Positions 29,134 to 35,087 of a DNA stretch of 39,308 nucleotides are shown here, one piece after another (positions within the stretch are counted from its first letter, which is position 1; each line of letters starts with the position of its first letter). The DNA is taken from positions 1-39,308 of the forward strand of contig VTPL01000003.1 of NCBI GenBank assembly GCA_008638165.1. The letters run 5' to 3'. Below the pieces are notes generated by a model that worked only from the letters and a program-made list of their open reading frames with translations, searched no databases and had not been told where the DNA came from. Made by a program: the position numbers and the translations under genes. This DNA is from Pelagibacteraceae bacterium. GTDB taxonomy: Bacteria > Pseudomonadota > Alphaproteobacteria > Pelagibacterales > Pelagibacteraceae.

Positions 29134-30555
29134 TTACTTTTTACTAACTTTTTTTCCTGAAGCTTTTGATTTTGATGTTTTCTCTGTAGATTTTTTTGAG
29201 GTAGAAGTAGTCTTCTTAGCTTTGACACTTTTTACTTCCGTATCAGAATTTTGATCTTCACTTTGATTTTGTGATTCTTTTAATATTTTTTCTGCTTCAT
29301 CTTTTGAGATTTCTTTTTTATTAGGTTTTGCTTTTTCTTTAATTAGATTAATTATCTTTTCCTCATAAACCGTACCTCTAAGGCTAGCTACGGCCGAAGG
29401 GTTCTTTTGATAAAAATCCATAACCATTTTTTCTTGACCAGGCATCATTCTTAATTGCTTTTGTATTTCTGCTTGCAACTCTTGTTCGTTGACTTTAATT
29501 TGATTTTGTTCACCAAATTCATTTAGGATTAAACCAGTTTTAATTCTCTTTTTGGCAAGTTCTTCAAAATTTTTTCTACTTTTTTTAGCATCGTCTTCAC
29601 TCATTCCTTGAGATAAAATTTTAACCTCTTCTTCAATCAAGTTTTCTGGTATTTCATCAATTTTAAATTTTTCTAGCTCTTTTAAAATTTGATTTTTTGA
29701 TAATCGGTCTAAAGAATTTTTGTATTCATCATTAATTTGATTTGAGATTAATTTTTTTAAATCAACTAAATCTTTTGCACCTAAATTTTTTGCAAATTCA
29801 TCATCTATTTTAACTTCTTCAGGCTTTTTAACTGAAATAATTTTGCACTCAAATTTAGCACTTTTGTTAGCTAATTCTTTTTCTGGGAAGTTTTCAGGTA
29901 AAATAGCCTCAACGATCTTTGTGTCATCTTTTTTTGAACCTAATAACTGTTTATCAAATCCTTTTAAAAACAAATCTTTACCAAGCGTTAATTGAGTATT
30001 TTTTCCCTCACTACCTTTAAAAGACTGGCCGTCAACTGTAGCGTTATAATCAAAGGCTACTAGATCACCGTCGGTAGCTTTTGTTTCTGGAGAAGCTTCT
30101 TTAAAATTAGGTTGGTTTTTAGCTATTTCATTTATTCTCTTATCAGTTTCAGACTCATCAATTTTAACCGTGTATTCATCAAATTTTATATTTGCTATAT
30201 CCTTGATATCAATTTTAGGAAGCTCTGTGACAGACAAAACATATTCAAGTTCTTTGTCTTCACCATAAGTTTTTAGATCAAGCTTAGGTTGTCCGGCAGG
30301 TTTAATTTTATTTTCATCAAGTGCTTTTGTTGATGTTTCTTTTAAAACCTTATCTAAAACCTCACTAAAAATCGCTTTACCGAACTGTCTTTTTAAAATT
30401 TCTTTTGGAACCTTGCCAGGCCTAAAACCTTTAAGGTTAACAGTGCCTTTAATCTCTTCATATTTTTCGTCCATATAATTGGACATAGTTTTCTTATCTA
30501 TAAAAACTTTTATATCTTTATTAAGACCTTTAATATTTTCTACAGTGACTTTCAT
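29134..30555 (-). CDS. tig: Trigger factor
   Basis: This 473-aa ribosome-associated chaperone and peptidyl-prolyl isomerase has an N-terminal ribosome-binding domain with GFRPGKVPKEILKRQFG (44-60), an FKBP-type domain at about 160-245 (DGDLVAFDYNATVDGQSFKG onward) and the C-terminal chaperone arms to about 405. The last 60 or so residues form a low-complexity tail rich in Lys, Ser, Thr and Glu, ending KASGKKVSKK, which is probably disordered. Such charged tails occur in other alphaproteobacterial trigger factors, but this one is strongly basic at its end. The ATG lies only 10 nt from the 3' end of tRNA-Leu and has no Shine-Dalgarno sequence. Confidence 0.96.
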   Translation of the reverse strand: MKVTVENIKGLNKDIKVFIDKKTMSNYMDEKYEEIKGTVNLKGFRPGKVPKEILKRQFGKAIFSEVLDKVLKETSTKALDENKIKPAGQPKLDLKTYGEDKELEYVLSVTELPKIDIKDIANIKFDEYTVKIDESETDKRINEIAKNQPNFKEASPETKATDGDLVAFDYNATVDGQSFKGSEGKNTQLTLGKDLFLKGFDKQLLGSKKDDTKIVEAILPENFPEKELANKSAKFECKIISVKKPEEVKIDDEFAKNLGAKDLVDLKKLISNQINDEYKNSLDRLSKNQILKELEKFKIDEIPENLIEEEVKILSQGMSEDDAKKSRKNFEELAKKRIKTGLILNEFGEQNQIKVNEQELQAEIQKQLRMMPGQEKMVMDFYQKNPSAVASLRGTVYEEKIINLIKEKAKPNKKEISKDEAEKILKESQNQSEDQNSDTEVKSVKAKKTTSTSKKSTEKTSKSKASGKKVSKK

Positions 30556-30565
30556 AATAATAATT

Positions 30566-30650
30566 TGGTAGGGCGAAAAGGACTCGAACCTTCACATCCG
30601 AAAATATTGGTTCCTAAGACCAACGCGTCTACCAATTCCGCCATCGCCCC
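30566..30650 (-). tRNA. tRNA-Leu (UAG)
   Basis: This 85-nt class II tRNA has acceptor GGGGCGA pairing with TCGCCCT (first pair G-U), D-arm GCGGAATTGGTAGACGC, anticodon stem TTGGT/ACCAA with loop CTTAGGA (anticodon TAG), a long variable arm typical of Leu, T-arm GGTTCGAGTCC, discriminator A and encoded CCA. It reads CUA and, through wobble, probably the other CUN codons. It heads the tig-clpP block. Confidence 0.97.
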
Positions 30651-30665
30651 ACAAAATTTAGAGGT

Positions 30666-30694
30666 TTTATATATTATTCAATTTATTTGTCCAA
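30666..30694 (-). promoter_or_regulatory. Sigma-70 promoter for tRNA-Leu and tig
   Basis: On the minus strand, TTGGAC (30694-30689), exactly 17 bp, and TATAAA (30671-30666) form the best promoter match in the window. Transcription would start near 30659, about nine bases before the mature tRNA-Leu 5' end, and can continue into tig. It shares a 97-bp divergent region with the DUF1289 gene. Confidence 0.6.
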
Positions 30695-30723
30695 TGACAA
30701 TTATTATGAAATTTATCTAAAAT
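30694..30723 (+). promoter_or_regulatory. Weak candidate promoter for the DUF1289 gene
   Basis: On the plus strand, ATGACA (30694-30699), 18 bp, and TAAAAT (30718-30723) lie 24 bp before the DUF1289 start codon. It overlaps the -35 of the divergent tRNA-Leu promoter by one base. The match is modest in AT-rich DNA. Confidence 0.3.
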
Positions 30724-30747
30724 CCTTTATAAATATCAAATTATATT

Positions 30748-31005
30748 ATGATAATTTCACCATGCATAAGTATTTGTAGAACAGACCCTAAAACAGGTTA
30801 TTGCTATGGTTGTGGCAGAAGCAATGATGAAAAAAAAATTTGGAAACTTGAAAACACATCTGATGAGTGGAAAAAAAAGAATATCACTGAAATAAAAAAT
30901 CGATTAAATGGTTGGCAACTAGAAAGTTTTGAAGAGTCTTATGATTATAAGATTAAAAATGGTATATCGTTATTTAAAAAAAATTTAAAAGATGAGAAAA
31001 TCTAA
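30748..31005 (+). CDS. DUF1289 family protein
   Basis: This 85-aa protein has the DUF1289 core: SPCISICRTDPKTGYCYGCG at 4-23 with Cys6, Cys10, Cys19 and Cys22, then a Trp-containing helix (EIKNRLNGW) at about 48-56. The four cysteines suggest a metal or Fe-S site, but the function of the family is not established. The last 25 residues are a charged extension. It is divergent from tRNA-Leu-tig and overlaps the next ORF by 14 bp (ATGAGAAAATCTAA), so the two are probably translationally coupled. Confidence 0.88.
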   Translation: MIISPCISICRTDPKTGYCYGCGRSNDEKKIWKLENTSDEWKKKNITEIKNRLNGWQLESFEESYDYKIKNGISLFKKNLKDEKI

Positions 31006-31162
31006 TCTTATAATAATCATTTATATAATCGGATTAATTTTTGGGGCAGTTGTACTTGACTTATGGAGCGCTGATACAAGTCCAAAAGCTTTATTGGGAA
31101 TAGGATGGACTACTCTATTGCTAATAGGTTTGTTTATAACTGAAAAAAATGAAAAAAACTAA
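30992..31162 (+). CDS. 56-aa two-helix membrane protein, unknown function
   Basis: This short ORF begins at an ATG inside the DUF1289 gene. It encodes MRKSNLIIIIYIIGLIFGAV at the N-terminus, then a polar turn (DLWSADTSPK), a second hydrophobic segment (about 33-49) and a charged tail (TEKNEKN). Positive residues at the N-terminus and two hydrophobic spans predict a helical hairpin in the inner membrane. It fills the gap between two plus-strand genes exactly, overlapping both by 14 bp, which supports it as a real gene. I do not recognise a named family. Confidence 0.65.
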   Translation: MRKSNLIIIIYIIGLIFGAVVLDLWSADTSPKALLGIGWTTLLLIGLFITEKNEKN

Positions 31163-31568
31163 TATCTTAAGTTTAGTTTTAATTTTTATATCAATATCTC
31201 ATTCTTCAGCTGAAAAAATAATTTTAAGCTCTTGTGAAAATAATAAAGACGGATTTCTTAAAAATGAATATATTTTAGATCTTGAGCAATCTTTAATGAC
31301 AAGAAATTATGTATTTAATGATAAAACATTTAAACAATACAAAATTACCGATCTTAGTGTTAAGAAAAAGAATAAAATAGAAAGATTAATTTATCAAGAT
31401 GGGGACAAGATATTAACTGAAAAATTAGGATATCCTCAGTTTTATACACAATTGGTTTTTGAGCAAGACAGTCCTGAGATCAAAATTAAAACTGTAATTA
31501 ATAATGAAGAAGGTATTAACCTATTATCCACTTGTAAAAAAATTGAACGTTTTAAAGAAGAAAGTTAA
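31149..31568 (+). CDS. Predicted exported protein, unknown function
   Basis: This 139-aa protein has a clear signal peptide (MKKTNILSLVLIFISISHSS, cleavage likely after SSA at about 22). The mature part is about 117 residues with one Cys near each end (CENNKDG and STCKK), which could form a disulfide. The mature sequence is rich in Lys, Glu and beta-strand-forming residues and shows no motif I recognise. The start overlaps the 56-aa ORF by 14 bp (ATGAAAAAAACTAA). It is the last gene of the plus-strand trio and ends in a 4-bp convergent overlap with the 42-aa ORF. Confidence 0.75.
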   Translation: MKKTNILSLVLIFISISHSSAEKIILSSCENNKDGFLKNEYILDLEQSLMTRNYVFNDKTFKQYKITDLSVKKKNKIERLIYQDGDKILTEKLGYPQFYTQLVFEQDSPEIKIKTVINNEEGINLLSTCKKIERFKEES

Positions 31569-31693
31569 CTTTTTTTATTTTTTTTATTAATTGAAATTTT
31601 ATTTTTTAACTTAAATCTTGAATTCACTATATTGCTTCTATGTTTTGCAAATGCTTGTTTTTGGGCTTGCTTCATTGCTTTTTTTGATGACAT
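31565..31693 (-). CDS. 42-aa strongly basic small ORF, unknown function
   Basis: The ORF encodes MSSKKAMKQAQKQAFAKHRS, then NIVNSRFKLKNKISINKKNK and KS. About a third of the residues are Lys or Arg and there are no acidic residues, so it may bind RNA, DNA or the ribosome; that is inference. It begins 10 bp after the histidine phosphatase stop on the same strand. It shares the palindromic TTAA of its stop codon with the convergent exported-protein gene. Its size and composition leave some doubt that it is translated. Confidence 0.5.
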   Translation of the reverse strand: MSSKKAMKQAQKQAFAKHRSNIVNSRFKLKNKISINKKNKKS

Positions 31694-31702
31694 AACTTTA
31701 TA

Positions 31703-32260
31703 TTAATATTTAATTTCAAAACTACTTATCTTATTAAATTTCTTATCTGCAACAACTATTTCTCCTGAACTTGGGGCATAATTTAATGCTTCTGAAATCA
31801 CTACATAATGAGTAACAAATACTAAATTGCCATCATCCTTATAATTATCAACAAAATTATTTAAGTCATTCATTTGTTTTTTTCTATTTTTAGCAAATTT
31901 TTGACTAAAAAAAGAATTTAAAAAATTTTTAGTTTCAAAATCACCAAATGCTATTTTAGCAGTTTCTTTACATCTACACCATTCACTTGAATATACCTTT
32001 TTAAAATTAATTTGATTTTCTATAAAAAAATTTGAAATATTTTTAGCCTGTTGACGGCCACTTTCACTCAGATTTCTTTGGGTATTGCAATCATTAATAT
32101 CAAAATTATCAGGATCACCTCCCCCTGGAGCATATGCATGTCTTATAAATATGAGTTTATTACCCTCTTTTAGAGATGCTAATATGTCTTTGTCTATTTC
32201 AGCTTTAATAGATGATGTTAAGCTTATAAGGATAATTATTATAAATTTAATATATTTCAC
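31703..32260 (-). CDS. Exported histidine phosphatase family protein
   Basis: This 185-aa protein has a signal peptide (MKYIKFIIIILISLTSSIKA, 1-20) and the histidine phosphatase core. The phospho-accepting motif is FIRHAYAPGGGDP (RHA in place of the usual RHG), followed by TQRNLSESGRQQAK, SSEWCRCKETA and the distal catalytic His in FVTHYVVISEA. The substrate is unknown; periplasmic members often remove phosphate from small molecules. The start is a GTG at 32260, since a stop codon lies just upstream and no other start keeps the signal peptide. Two bases separate it from the divergent uracil-DNA glycosylase ATG. Confidence 0.85.
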   Translation of the reverse strand: MKYIKFIIIILISLTSSIKAEIDKDILASLKEGNKLIFIRHAYAPGGGDPDNFDINDCNTQRNLSESGRQQAKNISNFFIENQINFKKVYSSEWCRCKETAKIAFGDFETKNFLNSFFSQKFAKNRKKQMNDLNNFVDNYKDDGNLVFVTHYVVISEALNYAPSSGEIVVADKKFNKISSFEIKY

Positions 32261-32262
32261 TG

Positions 32263-32943
32263 ATGAGTATTAAAATTAAAAAATTAAATAATACAATAAT
32301 TAAATGCAATAAGTGTCCAAGATTAATTAATTTTATCAAAAAAATAAAAACTGAAAAAAGAAGACAAAATATAAATGAAAAATATTGGGGCAAACCAGTA
32401 CCTGGTTTTGGTGATAAGGATGCAAAATTACTAATTGTTGGCTTAGCTCCAGCTGCACATGGAGGAACAAGAACTGGCAGAGCATTCACCGGAGACAAAT
32501 CTGGAGATTTTCTTTTTAAAACTCTTTTTCAAACTGAAATATCAAATCAAGATTATTCATCAAGTTTGAATGATGGATTAAAATTAAAGTCTACTTTTAT
32601 AACAAATATACTTAAATGTGTGCCTCCAAATGATAAACCCCTCAAAATAGAAATTAATAAATGCTCAAATTATTTTAATTCTGAACTAGAGATTTTAAAA
32701 AATTTAAAAGTAATAGTTACACTTGGAAAAGTTGCTTTTGATAATTGTGTGAAATATTACAAACAAACTTATAAAATAAAGAAAAAATTCACTTTTAAAC
32801 ATGGAAAAAGATACAATCTACCAGATGGAATTATATTGATACCCTCATATCACCCGAGCCCTAGAAATGTAAATACTAAGTTAATAAATCAAAAAATGTT
32901 TAACAAGTTATTTTCGATTGCAAAAAAACTATCTAAGATTTAA
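32263..32943 (+). CDS. Family 5 uracil-DNA glycosylase (UDGb)
   Basis: This 226-aa protein is predicted to excise uracil and other deaminated bases from DNA. Motif A is GLAPAAHGGTRTGRAFTGD (60-78), characteristic of family 5 (UDGb), which uses Ala where family 1 has a catalytic Asp. Motif B is HPSPRN (197-202). Four Cys (15, 18, 119, 134) fit the [4Fe-4S] cluster of families 4 and 5. The protein is very Lys-rich. It is divergent from the histidine phosphatase and convergent with the ybgC-like gene, overlapping its end by 11 bp. Assignment to family 5 rather than 4 rests on motif A. Confidence 0.9.
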   Translation: MSIKIKKLNNTIIKCNKCPRLINFIKKIKTEKRRQNINEKYWGKPVPGFGDKDAKLLIVGLAPAAHGGTRTGRAFTGDKSGDFLFKTLFQTEISNQDYSSSLNDGLKLKSTFITNILKCVPPNDKPLKIEINKCSNYFNSELEILKNLKVIVTLGKVAFDNCVKYYKQTYKIKKKFTFKHGKRYNLPDGIILIPSYHPSPRNVNTKLINQKMFNKLFSIAKKLSKI

Positions 32944-33355
32944 TTGTATCACAGAAATAAGGCTTAAATTTTGAATATATTTCTTCAGGAATTCTAACGG
33001 GTTTACCATCACCGTTAACAAAAACTAAGTGAATTTTAGCCTCAACTATAATGTGATCATCTTTTGTTATAATTTGATTCATAAAAAATGATGTTTTTGT
33101 TATTGACTTAACAAACGAACGAATAGTTAATTCATCTTCTAAAAATGATGATTTTTTATAATCAATATTGCATGATTTCACGATAATAAGTGAATTATAA
33201 ATTTCTTTAATTTTGCTATTGCTAAAACCAATTGAATATAATGCTTCAGTTCTTGCTCTTTCTAAAAACTTTAAATAATTTGCATAATATACAACTCCAC
33301 CTGCATCAGTATCTTCGTAATAAACCTTGATTTTGTGAAAAAAGTTTTCGTGCAT
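32933..33355 (-). CDS. ybgC: YbgC-like acyl-CoA thioesterase
   Basis: This 140-aa hotdog-fold thioesterase has the motif YYEDTDAGGVVYYANYLKFL at 12-31, in which Asp17 is the catalytic acid of the YbgC/4-hydroxybenzoyl-CoA thioesterase family, followed by ERARTEAL. These enzymes hydrolyse short-chain acyl-CoA or acyl-ACP and are often tied to phospholipid metabolism. YbgC usually lies beside tolQRAB-pal, but no tol gene is here, so the exact cellular role is less certain. It overlaps the convergent uracil-DNA glycosylase gene by 11 bp. Confidence 0.85.
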   Translation of the reverse strand: MHENFFHKIKVYYEDTDAGGVVYYANYLKFLERARTEALYSIGFSNSKIKEIYNSLIIVKSCNIDYKKSSFLEDELTIRSFVKSITKTSFFMNQIITKDDHIIVEAKIHLVFVNGDGKPVRIPEEIYSKFKPYFCDTIKS

Positions 33356-33408
33356 AAAAATATTTTACCAAATACTTATTATGTATATCATAAGGAAAAA
33401 TTCAGTTT

Positions 33409-33549
33409 ATGAAAATTTTTATTTTTTGGCTTATATTGGTTGTTTTATGGAATTATGGATACCCACAAGCAACTCCCTTAGAGGACGTGTTGGTATCAAT
33501 TTTATTGTTTGTATTTAATATTCTTTTAAAGAAATATTTAAAAATTTAA
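33409..33549 (+). CDS. 46-aa membrane peptide, unknown function
   Basis: The ORF starts MKIFIFWLILVVLWNYGYPQ, then ATPLEDVLVSILLFVFNILL and KKYLKI. It has two hydrophobic spans (about 3-15 and 28-40) separated by a polar Pro-containing turn and ends in basic residues, predicting a small inner-membrane hairpin. AAGGA lies at 33392-33396, 12 bp before the ATG, a long but usable spacing. It stops exactly one base before the stop codon of the convergent DUF3047 gene and is the only gene in the otherwise empty 33356-33549 space. I recognise no family. Confidence 0.55.
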   Translation: MKIFIFWLILVVLWNYGYPQATPLEDVLVSILLFVFNILLKKYLKI

Positions 33550-34191
33550 TTACTCGGCAGAGAAATAAATATTTTGATAATAAGCTACTGCTGTTAATTC
33601 TGAATTATCAGTATCTGTCATAATTGCGACGCCATTAAGTTCTTCAACATCTAAATCATGAAATTCTTTAAAATGTTCCTTAACATTTACTTTAACACTT
33701 ACCCACTCATTATCGTATTCGTTTGTAGTCGACAGGATATAATCTATTGATTGTTTTGTGTATGGACTTCTCCAAGATTGACCAACTTCATTGTTGCTTG
33801 AAAATACATAGTTTAAAGCTTTATTAGATAGAGGTGTCATCCCAGTTTTTTTAATTACAAATACCCTTGCAGCAAAATCATGGCCTTTTTTACTATCTTC
33901 AACAATGCCAGATAAATTCTTCTCAACCTTCCAGGTAATATTTAAGTATGGCGTATTATTAAGGTTAATTTTTACCTCTTTTCCAAGGCCCGAACCTGAG
34001 GCTACAGCCTCTGCTTTTATATAATTGCCATTTTCATTTGATCCAAGTGTCCAAATAGTTTCACCTTTTACTTTCCTTTTTTCTAAATTATCAAATTCAT
34101 TCTGGGTAAAATCAAACACAGCAATATTTTGCCCAAACACTGGACCTATACTTAACAAAATGATCAAAGATATTTTTAAAAAATTTTTCAT
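33550..34191 (-). CDS. DUF3047 family exported protein
   Basis: This 213-aa protein has a signal peptide (MKNFLKISLIILLSIGPVFG, cleavage about 20) and a single soluble domain. Diagnostic DUF3047 stretches are YLNITWKVEKNL, the DFAARVFVI region, VSVKVNVKEHFKEF and the C-terminal GVAIMTDTDNSELTAVAYYQ. The fold probably resembles a carbohydrate-binding jelly roll, but no function has been shown. It stands alone on its strand with a 74-bp upstream gap that holds an 11-bp tandem repeat. Confidence 0.87.
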   Translation of the reverse strand: MKNFLKISLIILLSIGPVFGQNIAVFDFTQNEFDNLEKRKVKGETIWTLGSNENGNYIKAEAVASGSGLGKEVKINLNNTPYLNITWKVEKNLSGIVEDSKKGHDFAARVFVIKKTGMTPLSNKALNYVFSSNNEVGQSWRSPYTKQSIDYILSTTNEYDNEWVSVKVNVKEHFKEFHDLDVEELNGVAIMTDTDNSELTAVAYYQNIYFSAE

Positions 34192-34212
34192 AATTTAAAT
34201 TAAAATACTTTT

Positions 34213-34233
34213 TTTAGACAATATTTAGACAAT
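34213..34233. repeat. Tandem direct repeat in the DUF3047 promoter region
   Basis: TTTAGACAAT occurs at 34213-34222 and again at 34224-34233, a period of 11 bp, or one helical turn. It lies 22 bp upstream of the DUF3047 start and 32 bp upstream of the 22-codon ORF. Two same-face half-sites suggest a regulator-binding site, although chance is possible in AT-rich DNA. Confidence 0.45.
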
Positions 34234-34265
34234 TATTATACAAAAATAATGTGTATGTAATATTC

Positions 34266-34334
34266 ATGAAGACAATTTCAGCATTTTTTTTAATTATTTA
34301 TTGGTCATTTATCCTTTTTGCACCAATAATTTAA
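34266..34334 (+). CDS. 22-codon hydrophobic micro-ORF (tentative)
   Basis: The ORF encodes MKTISAFFLIIYWSFILFAP followed by II, a single predicted membrane span. It has no clear Shine-Dalgarno sequence. It is the only ORF in the gap between DUF3047 and the dehydrogenase, and its stop shares the palindromic TTAA with the dehydrogenase stop. This is the same convergent geometry seen for the 42-aa ORF. Whether it is expressed cannot be judged from sequence alone. Confidence 0.3.
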   Translation: MKTISAFFLIIYWSFILFAPII

Positions 34335-35083
34335 TAAGTAGACCTACCACCACTAATATCAAAAACTGCAGCTGTTGAAAAAGAATTTTCCTCAGAGGAT
34401 AACCAGCATACCAAGGAAGTAAATTCATGTATTTCCAAGAATCTAGCTCTAGGGACTTTAGAGAGCATCCTTTGGACGTGTTCTTTACTCATTTGATCAA
34501 GAATACGAGTTTTGGCTCCGGCTGGCGTAACAGCATTTACTGCAATATTTTTATCAGCTAATTCTTTTCCAAGAGATTTGGTTAGACCAATAGCACCTGC
34601 TTTACCAGAACTATAGGCGCTAGCATTAGCGTTACCATCTTTACCAGCAACAGAGGCAACATTGACAATCCTTCCATAATTATTTTTAATCATATTTGGA
34701 ACGATAGCTCTGCAACAATTGAATGTGCCTATCAAATTTATATCAACAATTTTTTTCCACAACTCTACGTCATATTCCCAAAGAGGTCCTGTAGGGCCTG
34801 TAATACCAGCATTATTTATAAGTATATCAACATTGTTTTTGGAAATTATATCATTAACAGTATTTTCAACATCTTTATAATTTGAAACATCAACTATAAA
34901 TGAGGTCAAGTTTTCATTATTTAGTAATTCAACTGCTTCGTCTAAAAGTTTTTGATCGATATCCCAGATAATTACTTTAGCACCTCCCTCTAAAAATCTT
35001 TTTGCAACATCTAGGCCAAAACCTTGTCCGCCACCTGTAACAATAGCTGTTCTACCTTTAAAGTCGAAAATATTTTTATTCAT
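34331..35083 (-). CDS. SDR family NAD-dependent oxidoreductase
   Basis: This 250-aa classical short-chain dehydrogenase has the cofactor loop TGGGQGFG (16-23), Asp41 at the end of strand 2 (favouring NAD over NADP), NNAG (90-93), Ser144, and the catalytic Tyr157-x-x-x-Lys161 (YSSGK). FabG-like enzymes are the closest broad match, but a lone SDR among transporter genes, outside any fatty-acid cluster, more likely oxidises a sugar, polyol or related alcohol. The substrate is unknown. It begins 4 bp after the NCS1 permease gene, so the two are probably co-expressed. Confidence 0.9.
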   Translation of the reverse strand: MNKNIFDFKGRTAIVTGGGQGFGLDVAKRFLEGGAKVIIWDIDQKLLDEAVELLNNENLTSFIVDVSNYKDVENTVNDIISKNNVDILINNAGITGPTGPLWEYDVELWKKIVDINLIGTFNCCRAIVPNMIKNNYGRIVNVASVAGKDGNANASAYSSGKAGAIGLTKSLGKELADKNIAVNAVTPAGAKTRILDQMSKEHVQRMLSKVPRARFLEIHEFTSLVCWLSSEENSFSTAAVFDISGGRSTY

Positions 35084-35087
35084 AAGT

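Noticed and set aside
32247-32498. 83-codon minus-strand ORF overlapping the uracil-DNA glycosylase start
   Set aside because: It is antisense to the conserved motif A region of the glycosylase and is not recognisable as a protein.
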